A stretch of 64,000 nucleotides of DNA from Flavobacterium fluvii (GTDB lineage: Bacteria; Bacteroidota; Bacteroidia; Flavobacteriales; Flavobacteriaceae): contig NZ_FQWB01000001.1 of the NCBI RefSeq assembly GCF_900129545.1, positions 248,001-312,000 of the forward strand. Direction: 5' to 3'. Under the pieces are notes generated by a model, which was not told the origin of the DNA, did no database searches, and saw only the letters and a program-made list of their open reading frames with translations. Position numbers and translations under genes: made by a program. Positions 40,838-48,971 of this stretch are shown one piece after another. Each line of letters begins with the position of its first letter. The first letter of the stretch is position 1.

Positions 40838-41922
40838 TGTTTAGTTTTTATAAGATAAAATGCTGCTGCAATTGCTGCTTTTAACTGAATTTCGGAAAGT
40901 GTTGAACTTATATCCTTATGGAATTTCTCATAAAGAGCACGTATACATTTGACGTCATTAAAATGCTTATTTAGTAAGTCAGAATTTTGTGTAACAAAAT
41001 CTAATATTTTTCTGTGTTCACTTTGAGTAAGGTCTTTAAATTTATCTAGACTATTTTCAAAGTTTAATTCGAAATACGAACTGTCAAATAAATTAATCTG
41101 TAATTTTTCACAAATTTTTTCAGATTTTTGTCGGCAAAATTCTAAAGCTAATTTATGTGTCGTAATTACATCTAATATCTCGTTGACTTTTGTCGATTCA
41201 AGTCGCTTTTTAAAGTCGGAAAGTTTAGCAATGTTATTTTGGTTAAATTTTGAATCAATTGCATCTAATTCATAAATAAAGGTGTCACGTGCAGCTTTGT
41301 GATCTAAAATCGAATTTCCAAATACTTCTTGAAATTTTCCAATTAGTAGTTCCATTTGAGTCTTGCTATTTCGACCAAAGTCTAAATAAGAAAAATTTAA
41401 TGTGCTAAAGTGCAAGGCCTGAATGTCAGTAAATTTTATTTTAGAATTACCTTTGAGTAACAATTCTCTCAATTCATTTGGTAAATCAAGGAAATGAACA
41501 GATTCGTTAGTTTCGTTTATATATACATTTACCTCATTTTTTAATGAATTTTTATATTTGAGCTTGATAGTGTTATTAGTTATAAAAAATTGATTTTTAG
41601 TATAGATAGTTGATTTACATAAATCATCTGAGAGCAATGTAATTCCATTATCAACGATTTTTCGAATTATCTCATATAGGGAAGAATTACTCCAGACAGT
41701 GGAAGATTTTTTAGCTTGGTAGGTTTCTACTTTATCAATTTCATCATTATTATTTAAAAACCCAAAAACAATGTCATCATAATGCTCAAGAATGATAAAG
41801 TATTTTTGATATTTAATAGTGTGATATTTCTCTAAAAATATATATAAACTACAATTACGTTGAAAATCCATTCCAACATTTGCCTGTACACCTGAATTTA
41901 CATCTATTTCGGGATTTGCCAT
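40834..41922 (-). CDS. DUF4297/Cap4-type putative dsDNA nuclease, defence effector
   Basis: 362 residues. The N-terminal 80 carry a PD-(D/E)XK-like pattern: GVQANVGMDFQRN (Q21), IILEHYDDIVF (E46, D49, D50) and ETYQAKKS (Q69, K71). These match the Cap4/DUF4297 nuclease layout seen in CBASS and Lamassu effectors. The remaining 280 residues are mostly helical, with no family I recognise, and may mediate contact with the ATPase. The gene precedes and overlaps the ATPase by 4 bp, so the pair is translationally coupled. No third gene (LmuC-like) is adjacent. Both genes are very A+T-rich and lie between dnaE and the sugar operon, suggesting acquisition. Confidence in the nuclease call is moderate; in the pair, good. 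Confidence 0.62.
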   Translation of the reverse strand: MANPEIDVNSGVQANVGMDFQRNCSLYIFLEKYHTIKYQKYFIILEHYDDIVFGFLNNNDEIDKVETYQAKKSSTVWSNSSLYEIIRKIVDNGITLLSDDLCKSTIYTKNQFFITNNTIKLKYKNSLKNEVNVYINETNESVHFLDLPNELRELLLKGNSKIKFTDIQALHFSTLNFSYLDFGRNSKTQMELLIGKFQEVFGNSILDHKAARDTFIYELDAIDSKFNQNNIAKLSDFKKRLESTKVNEILDVITTHKLALEFCRQKSEKICEKLQINLFDSSYFELNFENSLDKFKDLTQSEHRKILDFVTQNSDLLNKHFNDVKCIRALYEKFHKDISSTLSEIQLKAAIAAAFYLIKTKQ

Positions 41923-42151
41923 TTTTATTTTGAGACTTTAAAGTGGCATTTACGAGATTTGTTAAAGCACTTGTTAACTCATAAATATACACAACTTAAT
42001 TATTATATATACGCCTTAATTTAAGTGTATTTGCTGTTTATAACTTTTATCTTCCAAATATAATGTTTTTATTTTTTAGTCAGCTTTTTCTTCAATTAAA
42101 ACTATAAAAATCTGTCCTTTTGTATTTTAGTTATCCGCGCTCGTAAAGGGA

Positions 42152-42697
42152 TTAAGCCCGTTTATAAAAAAGTATTATTGCTCCTGACTCAAAGGTTTTA
42201 GTTTTTAAAAGTTTAAAAACCCTCCTGTCGTTTATTTTGTCAAACAATGGCAAACCTTTTCCAATTACAACAGGATGAATACAAAGCTGGTATTCATCAA
42301 TTAAATCAAGGTTGGTTAATGCTACAATTAAACTTCGGCTGCCAATCAAAATATCCCTGCCCGGTTGTTGCTTCAATTCTGAAACCACTTCATCAATAGG
42401 CTGGGTTGCCAATTTTGCACTCTCCCAGTCCGTGTTTTTCAGCGTACGTGAAAAAACAATTTTTGGAATTTTGTCCATGGCCAAAGCAAAGTCGTCCATT
42501 GTTTTTTCACCTGAAGGATTTTTTACCAGCGGTTTCCAAAATCCCATAAGCTCATAGGTTATTCTGCCGTATAAAACTACATCCGCGTTATTTAATAATT
42601 CCGCATAATGCTGATGTATTTCTTCATCGGGAATGCCTGCCGTATGATCGCAAAATCCGTCAATTGTCATATTGATTCCTGCAATTATCTTTCTCAT
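42152..42697 (-). CDS. Dihydrofolate reductase/RibD C-terminal domain family protein
   Basis: 181 residues. RKIIAGINMTIDGFCDHTAG opens the RibD_C fold, with NADVVLYGRITYELMGFW, IPKIVFSRTL and DILIGSRSLIVALTNLDLIDEYQLCIHPVVIGKGLPLF as family blocks. These proteins bind NADPH and are reductases of unknown substrate, not true folate enzymes in general. It stands alone between the defence pair and the sugar operon, on the same strand as both, with a 229-bp A+T-rich gap upstream of the nuclease side. Confidence 0.85.
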   Translation of the reverse strand: MRKIIAGINMTIDGFCDHTAGIPDEEIHQHYAELLNNADVVLYGRITYELMGFWKPLVKNPSGEKTMDDFALAMDKIPKIVFSRTLKNTDWESAKLATQPIDEVVSELKQQPGRDILIGSRSLIVALTNLDLIDEYQLCIHPVVIGKGLPLFDKINDRRVFKLLKTKTFESGAIILFYKRA

Positions 42698-42795
42698 AAC
42701 TCATCTTTTAAATAGTCTTAAAGATAAAAAAAAGTTCAACACGGCACTTTTAGAACAACCTATTTTCCTTTGCTTTATTTTTGATAAATCGTCAT

Positions 42796-42830
42796 AAAAA
42801 AAGAGCCGTTAATAACTAACGACTCCTTTT
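42796..42830 (-). terminator. Terminator of the 6-deoxy-sugar operon
   Basis: The stem pairs GAGCCGTTA (42803-42811) with TAACGACTC (42817-42825), one mismatch. On the minus strand it is followed by a T-run (complement of 42796-42802). It lies just past the lactonase stop. Confidence 0.8.
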
Positions 42831-42852
42831 ATAAATTTATTTTCATGAAGTT

Positions 42853-43686
42853 TTAATCCAATCCATAAAACCGTTCCGCATTCCTGAACCAAATCAGTTC
42901 CTGCTGCTCAATCGGCAATTGGGCAATATAATCTTCGAGGGTTTTTACCACCAACTCATATTCGGAAGCAACCAAACAAACCGGCCAGTCGGAACCAAAC
43001 ATCAATCTTTCGGGACTGAAGTTTTCGAAAACCACGTCTAGATACGGTTTCAAATCATCGGGAGTCCAGGTTTTCCAATTGGCTTCGGTGACCATTCCGG
43101 AAATTTTGCAGAGTACGTTTTCGGCTTTGGCCAATTCAACAATGTTATTTTTCCAAGACAGGATTTCCCCCGATTTGATGTCTGGTTTGGCAATATGATC
43201 CAAAACAAAAGCTTGGCTCGGGAATCGATTTGCCAAATCAATGGCTGCCGGTAATTGGCGATGGAAAACGAGAATATCATACGTATAATCGTGTGTTTTC
43301 AAGGCTTCGATACCACGTCTGAAATCGTCGCGGAGCATAAAATCATCGGCTTCTCCTTGTACCACGTGTCTAAAACCTTTCAGTTTCTTTTCGGCGGAAA
43401 AAATATCCAAACGCCCTGCCACGTTTTTGTCCAATAAATCTACCCAACCCACGACGCCTTTGATGAAATCATTTTGCTTGGCCAAGTCCAACAAAAAATG
43501 GGTTTGTGCTTCGGTTTGGTCTGCTTGGACAGCAACGCATCCTTTGACGTTGTTTTTCTCCAAAACCGGCAAAAGGTCTTCTGGCAAAAAATCTCTTTGA
43601 ATTATTTGCATACTCTCGTCAATCCAGCTGTCGCGAACGGGATCAAATTGCCAAAAATGTTGGTGGGAATCTATTCTTTGCGACAT
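42853..43686 (-). CDS. L-fuconolactonase/L-rhamnono-lactonase-like amidohydrolase
   Basis: 277 residues of the COG3618 amidohydrolase family. It opens RIDSHQHFWQFDPVRDSWI (HxH metal site), has FVLDHIAKPDIKSG in the middle and LMFGSDWPVCLVASEYE near the end (Asp of GSDWP). These enzymes open sugar-acid lactones in the non-phosphorylative L-fucose or L-rhamnose pathway. It is the last gene of a three-gene operon, 3 bp after the SDR. The neighbours support a 6-deoxy-hexonolactone substrate; which sugar is inference. Confidence 0.82.
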   Translation of the reverse strand: MSQRIDSHQHFWQFDPVRDSWIDESMQIIQRDFLPEDLLPVLEKNNVKGCVAVQADQTEAQTHFLLDLAKQNDFIKGVVGWVDLLDKNVAGRLDIFSAEKKLKGFRHVVQGEADDFMLRDDFRRGIEALKTHDYTYDILVFHRQLPAAIDLANRFPSQAFVLDHIAKPDIKSGEILSWKNNIVELAKAENVLCKISGMVTEANWKTWTPDDLKPYLDVVFENFSPERLMFGSDWPVCLVASEYELVVKTLEDYIAQLPIEQQELIWFRNAERFYGLD

Positions 43687-43689
43687 GTT

Positions 43690-44487
43690 TTATCCTAAAT
43701 CATTAATTAAGGAACGATCCAAATGAACGTAACCGCCATCGACAAAAACAAATTGTCCCGTGGTGTGCGAAGAACGATTGGAAATGATGAAAAGTGCCGT
43801 GTCCGCTAGTTCCACCGTCTTGGTCATCCTGCTTTCAAACGGAATGCTCTTGTTGATTTTTGCCAAGGTAGCTTCGCCGTCGGCAAGAGTTTTAATCCAA
43901 TCTTCGTAGGCAGGAGTGTAACTTTCGGCAATGATTAATGCATTCGAACGGATACCAAATTTAATCAAATCGACCGCCCATTCCCTGGTTAATCCCAACA
44001 CGCCACCTTTGGCGGCGGCATAACCAGAAGTTCCTCCTTGACCTGTCAAAGCCACTTTGGAACCAATGTTCAGAATATTTCCTTTGGACTCTTTAAGGTA
44101 AGGAAGCGCATATTTCGTCAACAAGAAATAACTCACGACGTTCAATTTCAACGAATCCATAAATTCCTCGTAGGAGGCATCAAGACCTGCGCCATCGTTT
44201 ACCCCAACATTGTTGATAACGGCATCAATTCTTCCGTATTTTTCCACGATTTTTTTAACCGCATTTTCTATTTGAACCGGGTCGGTCACATTGGTTTGCG
44301 CAAAAAAGGAGTCGATTCCCCTTTTTTGAAGATTGGCAACGTATTCGTGTCCACGGTCATTTCTGTCCACCAAAACAGGAATCGCTCCTTCGTCGGCCAA
44401 TCTGTTGATAATGGTTTCGCCTATGCTTCCCGCTTTTCCAGCCGAGCCGGAAACCACAATGATTTTTCCTTTTAATCCTAAGTCCAT
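43690..44487 (-). CDS. Short-chain dehydrogenase, probable L-fucose or L-rhamnose dehydrogenase
   Basis: 265 residues with SDR landmarks: the glycine-rich VVSGSAGKAGSIGETI at 11-26, VINNVGVN (NNAG equivalent), and the active-site set with SKVALTGQGGTSGYAAAKGG (Ser, Tyr, Lys). VFVDGGYVHLD closes the protein. Together with the adjacent lactonase and Zn-alcohol dehydrogenase it fits the first oxidation of L-fucose (or L-rhamnose) to its lactone. Cytoplasmic, no signal. It begins 27 bp after the alcohol dehydrogenase stop. Confidence 0.8.
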   Translation of the reverse strand: MDLGLKGKIIVVSGSAGKAGSIGETIINRLADEGAIPVLVDRNDRGHEYVANLQKRGIDSFFAQTNVTDPVQIENAVKKIVEKYGRIDAVINNVGVNDGAGLDASYEEFMDSLKLNVVSYFLLTKYALPYLKESKGNILNIGSKVALTGQGGTSGYAAAKGGVLGLTREWAVDLIKFGIRSNALIIAESYTPAYEDWIKTLADGEATLAKINKSIPFESRMTKTVELADTALFIISNRSSHTTGQFVFVDGGYVHLDRSLINDLG

Positions 44488-44514
44488 AAAGAGTGTTTTT
44501 TATAAGTTGGTTAG

Positions 44515-45528
44515 TTAGTTTAGTTCAATAATAGCCTTGATGACATTGTTTTTCGGGTCAATCCATTTGTCAAATTCACCAATCATGTCTTCAAAACCGG
44601 CTCTGTGGGTGATGTATTTGCTGGGATCAATTTTACCGGATTTCAAGCATTCCATCACATAGTTGAAATCGTCAGTGGTCGCATTTCTGCTGCTCATCAA
44701 AGTAGATTCACGTTTGTGGAATTCAGGATGACTAAACGCCAATTCTCCTTTTTGCAAACCAACCAAGACAAAACGTCCTCCGTGTGACATATAATTGAAA
44801 GCGGAATTCATTACGTTTCGATTTCCGGTTGCGTCAATCACTACGGTAGGCATATTGCCATTGGTGATTTCTTTCAGTCTTTCCACCACGTCTTCGGTCA
44901 TCGGGTTGATGATTTCATCGGCACCCAATTCTTCTTTGCAAAAGTTCAATCGGTATTGGTTAATGTCCATCGCGATTACTTTGGCTCCCGCAATTTTTGC
45001 AAAATTGATTAGTCCTATTCCAATGGGACCAACACCCATCACCAAGACGGTGTCTTTGGCTTTTACGTCAGCTCTGCGAACGCCGTGGGCTGCGATGGCC
45101 AACGGTTCTACCAATGCCAATTGGTCATAATCCAATCCTTGCCCGTGCAATAAATATTGTTCGGGAATCGTGATATATTCTGCCATTCCACCATCTACAT
45201 GCACGCCAAAAACCTTGATGTTGGCACAACAATTGGTCAATCCATTGGTGCAAGCGATGCATTTTCCGCAGTGAAAATAAGGGATAAAAGTTACCTTGTC
45301 GCCTTTTTTAAATCCTTCAACATTGCCTTCTATATATTCTGCGGCAAGTTCATGTCCCAAAACTCTTGGGTATTCAAAATAAGGTTGTGTGCCTCCATAC
45401 GCATGAATATCTGTACCGCAAACTCCAATTTTGCGTATTTTAAGAAGTACTTCTCCTTCTTTTCGAACAGGCATTTCTTTTTCTTTAATCAAAAACTCGT
45501 GAGGTTTCTCACAAACGATATATTTCAT
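44515..45528 (-). CDS. Zinc-dependent alcohol dehydrogenase (MDR family)
   Basis: 337 residues. The catalytic zinc site is GVCGTDIHAYGG with GHE (LGHELAAEY). The structural zinc loop FHCGKCIACTNGLTNCC has four cysteines. The Rossmann motif VLVMGVGPIGIGL carries GxGPxG. Family members oxidise sugar acids, polyols and similar compounds. In this operon it could act on 2-keto-3-deoxy-L-fuconate/rhamnonate or on the sugar itself. It is the first gene of the operon. Two GGTAATAAATG repeats lie upstream (45568 and 45639) and may be operator sites. Confidence 0.85.
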   Translation of the reverse strand: MKYIVCEKPHEFLIKEKEMPVRKEGEVLLKIRKIGVCGTDIHAYGGTQPYFEYPRVLGHELAAEYIEGNVEGFKKGDKVTFIPYFHCGKCIACTNGLTNCCANIKVFGVHVDGGMAEYITIPEQYLLHGQGLDYDQLALVEPLAIAAHGVRRADVKAKDTVLVMGVGPIGIGLINFAKIAGAKVIAMDINQYRLNFCKEELGADEIINPMTEDVVERLKEITNGNMPTVVIDATGNRNVMNSAFNYMSHGGRFVLVGLQKGELAFSHPEFHKRESTLMSSRNATTDDFNYVMECLKSGKIDPSKYITHRAGFEDMIGEFDKWIDPKNNVIKAIIELN

Positions 45529-45991
45529 TTTAATGTGTTTGTTAATTGTATTTTTAATATTCTATTGGGTAATAAATGGTATTTGCGACAAACGAAATTA
45601 GCGACAGGCACAGTAAATCTACTAAAAATATTCGCTCGGTAATAAATGTTTAAATCACACTTACAAATATACTAAATTAATTAAACTATTGGCTTTCCCC
45701 TTCCAATATGACAAAATATCTCGCAAACAAGCTTGGATTTATTTTTTACAAATTCACATTGTTAGAAAAATACTGACAATGTAATGTTTGCCTATTTTGA
45801 ATGTATTCCAATTTTACATTTTTTTTGAATCAAAAAGATAAAAAATAGCGGCTCGATTTAAAATAACTTATGGCAATACATTCATAATTAAAACTAATTT
45901 ACAAATAGTGTTTGGTTTGTTTTTAATTTCTAAATTTGTACCCAGTTTGAAATGGTAAACAGTCAAACTTTAAATCTTAAATAAAAATATT
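45529..45991. other. 463-bp divergent region between sugar operon and trxA
   Basis: GGTAATAAATG occurs near 45568 and again near 45639 on the sugar-operon side. CAAATATA (45664-45671) is a minus-strand -7-like element but stands 135 bp from the start codon. TAAATTTG at 45931-45938, with TTTG at 45911-45914 (16-base spacer, slightly short), is the likely trxA promoter. I see no gene here. Confidence 0.5.
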
Positions 45992-46309
45992 ATGGCATTA
46001 GCAATAACAGACGCTACTTTTGATGAAGTGGTTTTGAAGTCAGATAAACCAGTAATGGTAGATTTTTGGGCAGCATGGTGCGGTCCATGTAGAATGGTAG
46101 GTCCAATCATCGACCAAATCAGCGAAGAATATGCTGGTAAAGTTGTCGTTGGTAAAGTGGATGTTGACGCCAACCAAGAATTTGCCGCAAAATACGGAGT
46201 GAGAAACATACCAACAGTATTGGTTTTCCACAACGGAGAAGTAGTTGGAAAACAAGTTGGAGTTGCTCCAAAACAAACCTACTCTGATAGTTTAGACGCA
46301 TTATTGTAA
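45992..46309 (+). CDS. trxA: Thioredoxin
   Basis: 105 residues, a complete thioredoxin fold with the WCGPC active site at 29-33 (C30, C33). [16 protein letters not shown] precedes, and [24 protein letters not shown] with the cis-Pro NIPT follows. No signal peptide; cytoplasmic disulfide reductase. It is 66 bp upstream of the DUF58 gene and probably shares its transcript. In other flavobacteria I recall dnaE and trxA close together; here they are separated by 7 kb of accessory genes. Confidence 0.96.
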   Translation: MALAITDATFDEVVLKSDKPVMVDFWAAWCGPCRMVGPIIDQISEEYAGKVVVGKVDVDANQEFAAKYGVRNIPTVLVFHNGEVVGKQVGVAPKQTYSDSLDALL

Positions 46310-46374
46310 TCGGTAGATTATGATTTATATAGAAAGGTTTGACGAAAGTCAAGCCTTTTTTTTATATTTGAAAG

Positions 46375-47301
46375 ATGAAGATAGAATCGCAAATAGAGAA
46401 AATTTCCAGTTTCCAACATCTCGAAATGTTGGCCAACCAAATTGTGGAAGGATTTATCTCGGGTATGCACAAAAGTCCTTTTCACGGTTTTTCGGCCGAA
46501 TTTGCGGAGCATAAAGTGTATAATATGGGCGAAAGCACCAAACACATCGATTGGAAATTGTTTGCCAAAACCGATCGGTTGTACACCAAGAAATTCGAGG
46601 AAGACACCAATTTGCGTTGCCACATCATCATCGACAATTCCTCGTCGATGCATTATCCAAAATTGGAAGACAAAGAACAATTTTTCCACAACAAGATAGG
46701 ATTTTCCGTTTTGGCTTCGGCCGTTTTGATGAATATTCTAAAAAAACAGCGCGATGCCGTAGGTCTGAGCGTGTTTTCGAATACTTACGAATATTATGCC
46801 CCCGACAAAGGAAGCGACCGCCACCATCGAATGGTGTTGAACGCCCTGGAAAATCTCTTGGAAAAGCCAAAGACTCAAAAAAACACCGACACCATTACAT
46901 TTCTGCATCAAATAGCCGAAAAAATTCACCGCCGTTCGATGATTATTTTGTTTACAGATATGTTCCAATCTGGCGACGAAGAAGCCTTGTTCGATGCCTT
47001 GCAACATTTAAAACACAACAAGAACAAGGTAGTTTTATTTCACGTTATCGACAACAAAACCGAATTGAATTTTGACTTTGACAACGCTCCAAGGAAGTTT
47101 ATCGACATGGAAACAGGTGACGAGGTCAACCTTTTTGCCGAAAATGTGAAGGACGAATATGAAAAAGGAGTGAATAATTACTTCAAAAAGCTGGCATTAA
47201 CCTGTGCCCAGAACAAAATCAAGTACATTCCCGTGGGTGTTGGAGAAAATTTTGAAAAAATATTGACCACATATTTAGTTGAAAAACAAAACTTTGGATA
47301 A
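46375..47301 (+). CDS. DUF58 domain protein
   Basis: 308 residues. The DUF58 core (GFSAEFAEHKVYNMGESTKH, IDWKLFAKTDRLYTKKFEEDT) is followed by a von Willebrand A-like half: CHIIIDNSSSMHYPK with DxSxS as the MIDAS start, and MIILFTDMFQSGDEEALFD. Proteins of this type accompany MoxR ATPases and Bat proteins in envelope stress functions. No MoxR gene is adjacent. It follows trxA and precedes tRNA-Asp, whose promoter begins 38 bp after its stop. Confidence 0.9.
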   Translation: MKIESQIEKISSFQHLEMLANQIVEGFISGMHKSPFHGFSAEFAEHKVYNMGESTKHIDWKLFAKTDRLYTKKFEEDTNLRCHIIIDNSSSMHYPKLEDKEQFFHNKIGFSVLASAVLMNILKKQRDAVGLSVFSNTYEYYAPDKGSDRHHRMVLNALENLLEKPKTQKNTDTITFLHQIAEKIHRRSMIILFTDMFQSGDEEALFDALQHLKHNKNKVVLFHVIDNKTELNFDFDNAPRKFIDMETGDEVNLFAENVKDEYEKGVNNYFKKLALTCAQNKIKYIPVGVGENFEKILTTYLVEKQNFG

Positions 47302-47339
47302 AGGTTCAAAAAAATATTTAAAATTCTCTACTGAAAGGC

Positions 47340-47369
47340 TTGCGTAAACGAAAATCTATTGTATCTTTG
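47340..47369 (+). promoter_or_regulatory. Promoter of tRNA-Asp
   Basis: TTG (47340-47342), 19 bases, TATCTTTG (47362-47369): a full match to the Bacteroidota promoter. The tRNA begins 18 bases downstream. Confidence 0.7.
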
Positions 47370-47387
47370 CCACCGCAATAAAGCAGA

Positions 47388-47461
47388 GGTTTGGTAGTTC
47401 AGTTGGTTAGAATACATGCCTGTCACGCATGGGGTCGCGGGTTCGAGTCCCGTCCAGACCG
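47388..47461 (+). tRNA. tRNA-Asp (GTC)
   Basis: The acceptor stem GGTTTGG (47388-47394) pairs with CCAGACC (47454-47460), with one G-U, and the discriminator is G47461. The anticodon loop CTGTCAC (47420-47426) gives anticodon GTC. The T-loop reads GGGTTCGAGTCCC. CCA is not encoded. A terminator hairpin follows at 47475-47503. Confidence 0.97.
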
Positions 47462-47474
47462 CTAAATTGGGAAG

Positions 47475-47503
47475 AAGCGATTCAGAAATGAATCGCTTTT
47501 TTT
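47475..47503 (+). terminator. Terminator of tRNA-Asp
   Basis: AAGCGATTCA (47475-47484), loop GAAA, TGAATCGCTT (47489-47498), then a T-run to 47503. The arms are perfectly paired. Confidence 0.92.
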
Positions 47504-47507
47504 GCCC

Positions 47508-47551
47508 AAAAAAGCATCTAAAATAGTTGTGTTGTTTTCGTCACGCCTTTG
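47508..47551 (+). repeat. 44-bp direct repeat, left copy of acyltransferase islet
   Basis: This copy matches 48873-48916 at 42 of 44 bases; the differences are the ninth base (A/T) and one C/T near the end. The shared core contains TAAAATAGTTGTGTTGTTTT and TCGTCACGC. It begins 47 bases past the end of tRNA-Asp, after the tRNA terminator. Confidence 0.9.
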
Positions 47552-47563
47552 TAAAGCGTGGCC

Positions 47564-47616
47564 GGTTTAGTAGTTAGACCAATGAAAAGCTTTCCACTTT
47601 GTGGACAGCTTTTTTG
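47564..47616 (+). pseudogene. Possible tRNA-Asp remnant followed by a terminator
   Basis: GGTTTAGTAGTT matches 11 of 12 bases at the 5' end of the functional tRNA-Asp (GGTTTGGTAGTT). It runs straight into AGACC, the end of its acceptor stem. A terminator-like hairpin follows (47585-47616; AAAAGCT paired with AGCTTTT and TCCAC with GTGGA). This would fit a second tRNA-Asp with its middle deleted. The match is short, so chance is possible. Confidence 0.35.
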
Positions 47617-47721
47617 ATTTTAGGGCTGTTCCATATATCAATTCCAAAATTAATTATAAATTTGGTTAAACTTTTTGGTGTAATCTAATCTACAGCCTCT
47701 TTAAAAAAGTTTTCTAAACAT

Positions 47722-48864
47722 ATGGAAAAAACTACTTCTCTGAGCTCAAAAAAACATTATCCAATACTTGACGGTTTACGCGGCGTTGCTGCAATCATGG
47801 TGGTTGCCTTTCATATTTTTGAGACACACACAACCAGTCGTCTGGATCAAATCATTAACCACGGGTATCTTGCCGTTGACTTTTTCTTCCTGCTTTCCGG
47901 GTTTGTTATCAGCTATGCTTACGACGATCGTTGGAGCAAAATGAGCGTTGCCGATTTTTTTAAAATCCGCCTTGCCAGACTGCAACCGATGGTGGTTATG
48001 GGAATGATTATTGGAGCCCTTTGTTTTTATTTTCAAGATTCAGCACTCTGGCCAATGATTCACGAAGTTCCGATATGGAAAACATTGCTTGTCATGCTTA
48101 TCGGATTTACCTTGATTCCCCTATCGCCATCCATGGATATAAGGGGGTGGCAAGAAATGCATCCGCTGAATGGTCCCGGCTGGTCTTTGTTCTTTGAATA
48201 TATAGGCAATATTCTTTATGCATTGTTCGTAAGGAAATTTTCGAATACAGCGCTTGCCATATTGGTGTTTTTATCAGGCTGTCTTTTAATCCATCTTGCG
48301 GTATTTGGCCCAAAAGGTGATGTTATTGGCGGCTGGACTCTTAATTACGAACATCTTCATATTGGATTTTCACGTTTGTTGTTTCCTTTCTTTGGAGGAT
48401 TATTATTGCACCGAATAGTAAAACTGACAACTATCAAAAATGGCTTTTTTTGGACTAGCTTATTAACGATTGTCGTACTTGCAATGCCTAGAATTGGCGG
48501 AAAAGAACATTTATGGATGAATGGTTTATACGATTCGTTATGCATCATTATCGTTTTTCCATTGATTGTTTTCTTGGGAGCAAGCGGAGAAGTGACCGGC
48601 AAAACCTCAACCAAAATCTGTAAATTTTTAGGCGACATATCCTACCCCATTTACATAACACATTATCCGTTGATTTATATTTACACGGGTTGGGTTCGTG
48701 GCAGCAAACCTTCCTCTCAAGAAGCACTACCATTTGGCTTATTGACATTAATTGGATCTATTGTCCTTGCTTATGTTTGCTTAAAATTATATGACGAACC
48801 GGTACGTCTTTGGCTAAAACAGAAAATATTAACTTATAAATTGGCATTCATTCCGGTTAAATAG
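47722..48864 (+). CDS. Acyltransferase 3 (OafA/YrhL-type) membrane protein
   Basis: 380 residues with about ten hydrophobic helices. The family opening is LDGLRGVAAIMVVAFHIFE, with the conserved Arg and His. FFFLLSGFVISYAY and the IRLARLQP motif follow; LGDISYPIYITHYPLI is the C-terminal block. These enzymes O-acetylate envelope sugars such as O-antigen or exopolysaccharide. The gene is monocistronic and bracketed by 44-bp direct repeats, with tRNA-Asp on its left. TAAATTTG at about 47657-47664 could be its -7. Substrate is unknown. Confidence 0.9.
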   Translation: MEKTTSLSSKKHYPILDGLRGVAAIMVVAFHIFETHTTSRLDQIINHGYLAVDFFFLLSGFVISYAYDDRWSKMSVADFFKIRLARLQPMVVMGMIIGALCFYFQDSALWPMIHEVPIWKTLLVMLIGFTLIPLSPSMDIRGWQEMHPLNGPGWSLFFEYIGNILYALFVRKFSNTALAILVFLSGCLLIHLAVFGPKGDVIGGWTLNYEHLHIGFSRLLFPFFGGLLLHRIVKLTTIKNGFFWTSLLTIVVLAMPRIGGKEHLWMNGLYDSLCIIIVFPLIVFLGASGEVTGKTSTKICKFLGDISYPIYITHYPLIYIYTGWVRGSKPSSQEALPFGLLTLIGSIVLAYVCLKLYDEPVRLWLKQKILTYKLAFIPVK

Positions 48865-48872
48865 CAGGAATA

Positions 48873-48916
48873 AAAAAAGCTTCTAAAATAGTTGTGTTGT
48901 TTTCGTCACGCTTTTG
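48873..48916 (+). repeat. 44-bp direct repeat, right copy of acyltransferase islet
   Basis: See the left copy at 47508-47551: same orientation, 42 of 44 bases identical, period 1365 bp. It begins nine bases after the acyltransferase stop codon. Confidence 0.9.
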
Positions 48917-48925
48917 GATATGCAT

Positions 48926-48953
48926 AAAAAACCGCAATTATCAGTTACGGTTT
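48926..48953 (-). terminator. Terminator of the small secreted-protein gene
   Basis: AACCG and CGGTT arms close at 48930 and 48952 with partial pairing inside. On the minus strand a T-run (complement of 48925-48930) follows. It is 20 bp past the stop of the gene at 48972-49418. Confidence 0.55.
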
Positions 48954-48971
48954 ATATTGTGTTTATTTAAT

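Noticed and set aside
39104..42152. Third Lamassu component (LmuC) or toxin gene beside the pair
   Set aside because: The flanks are dnaE on one side and a RibD-like gene on the other, with no frame of suitable size between.
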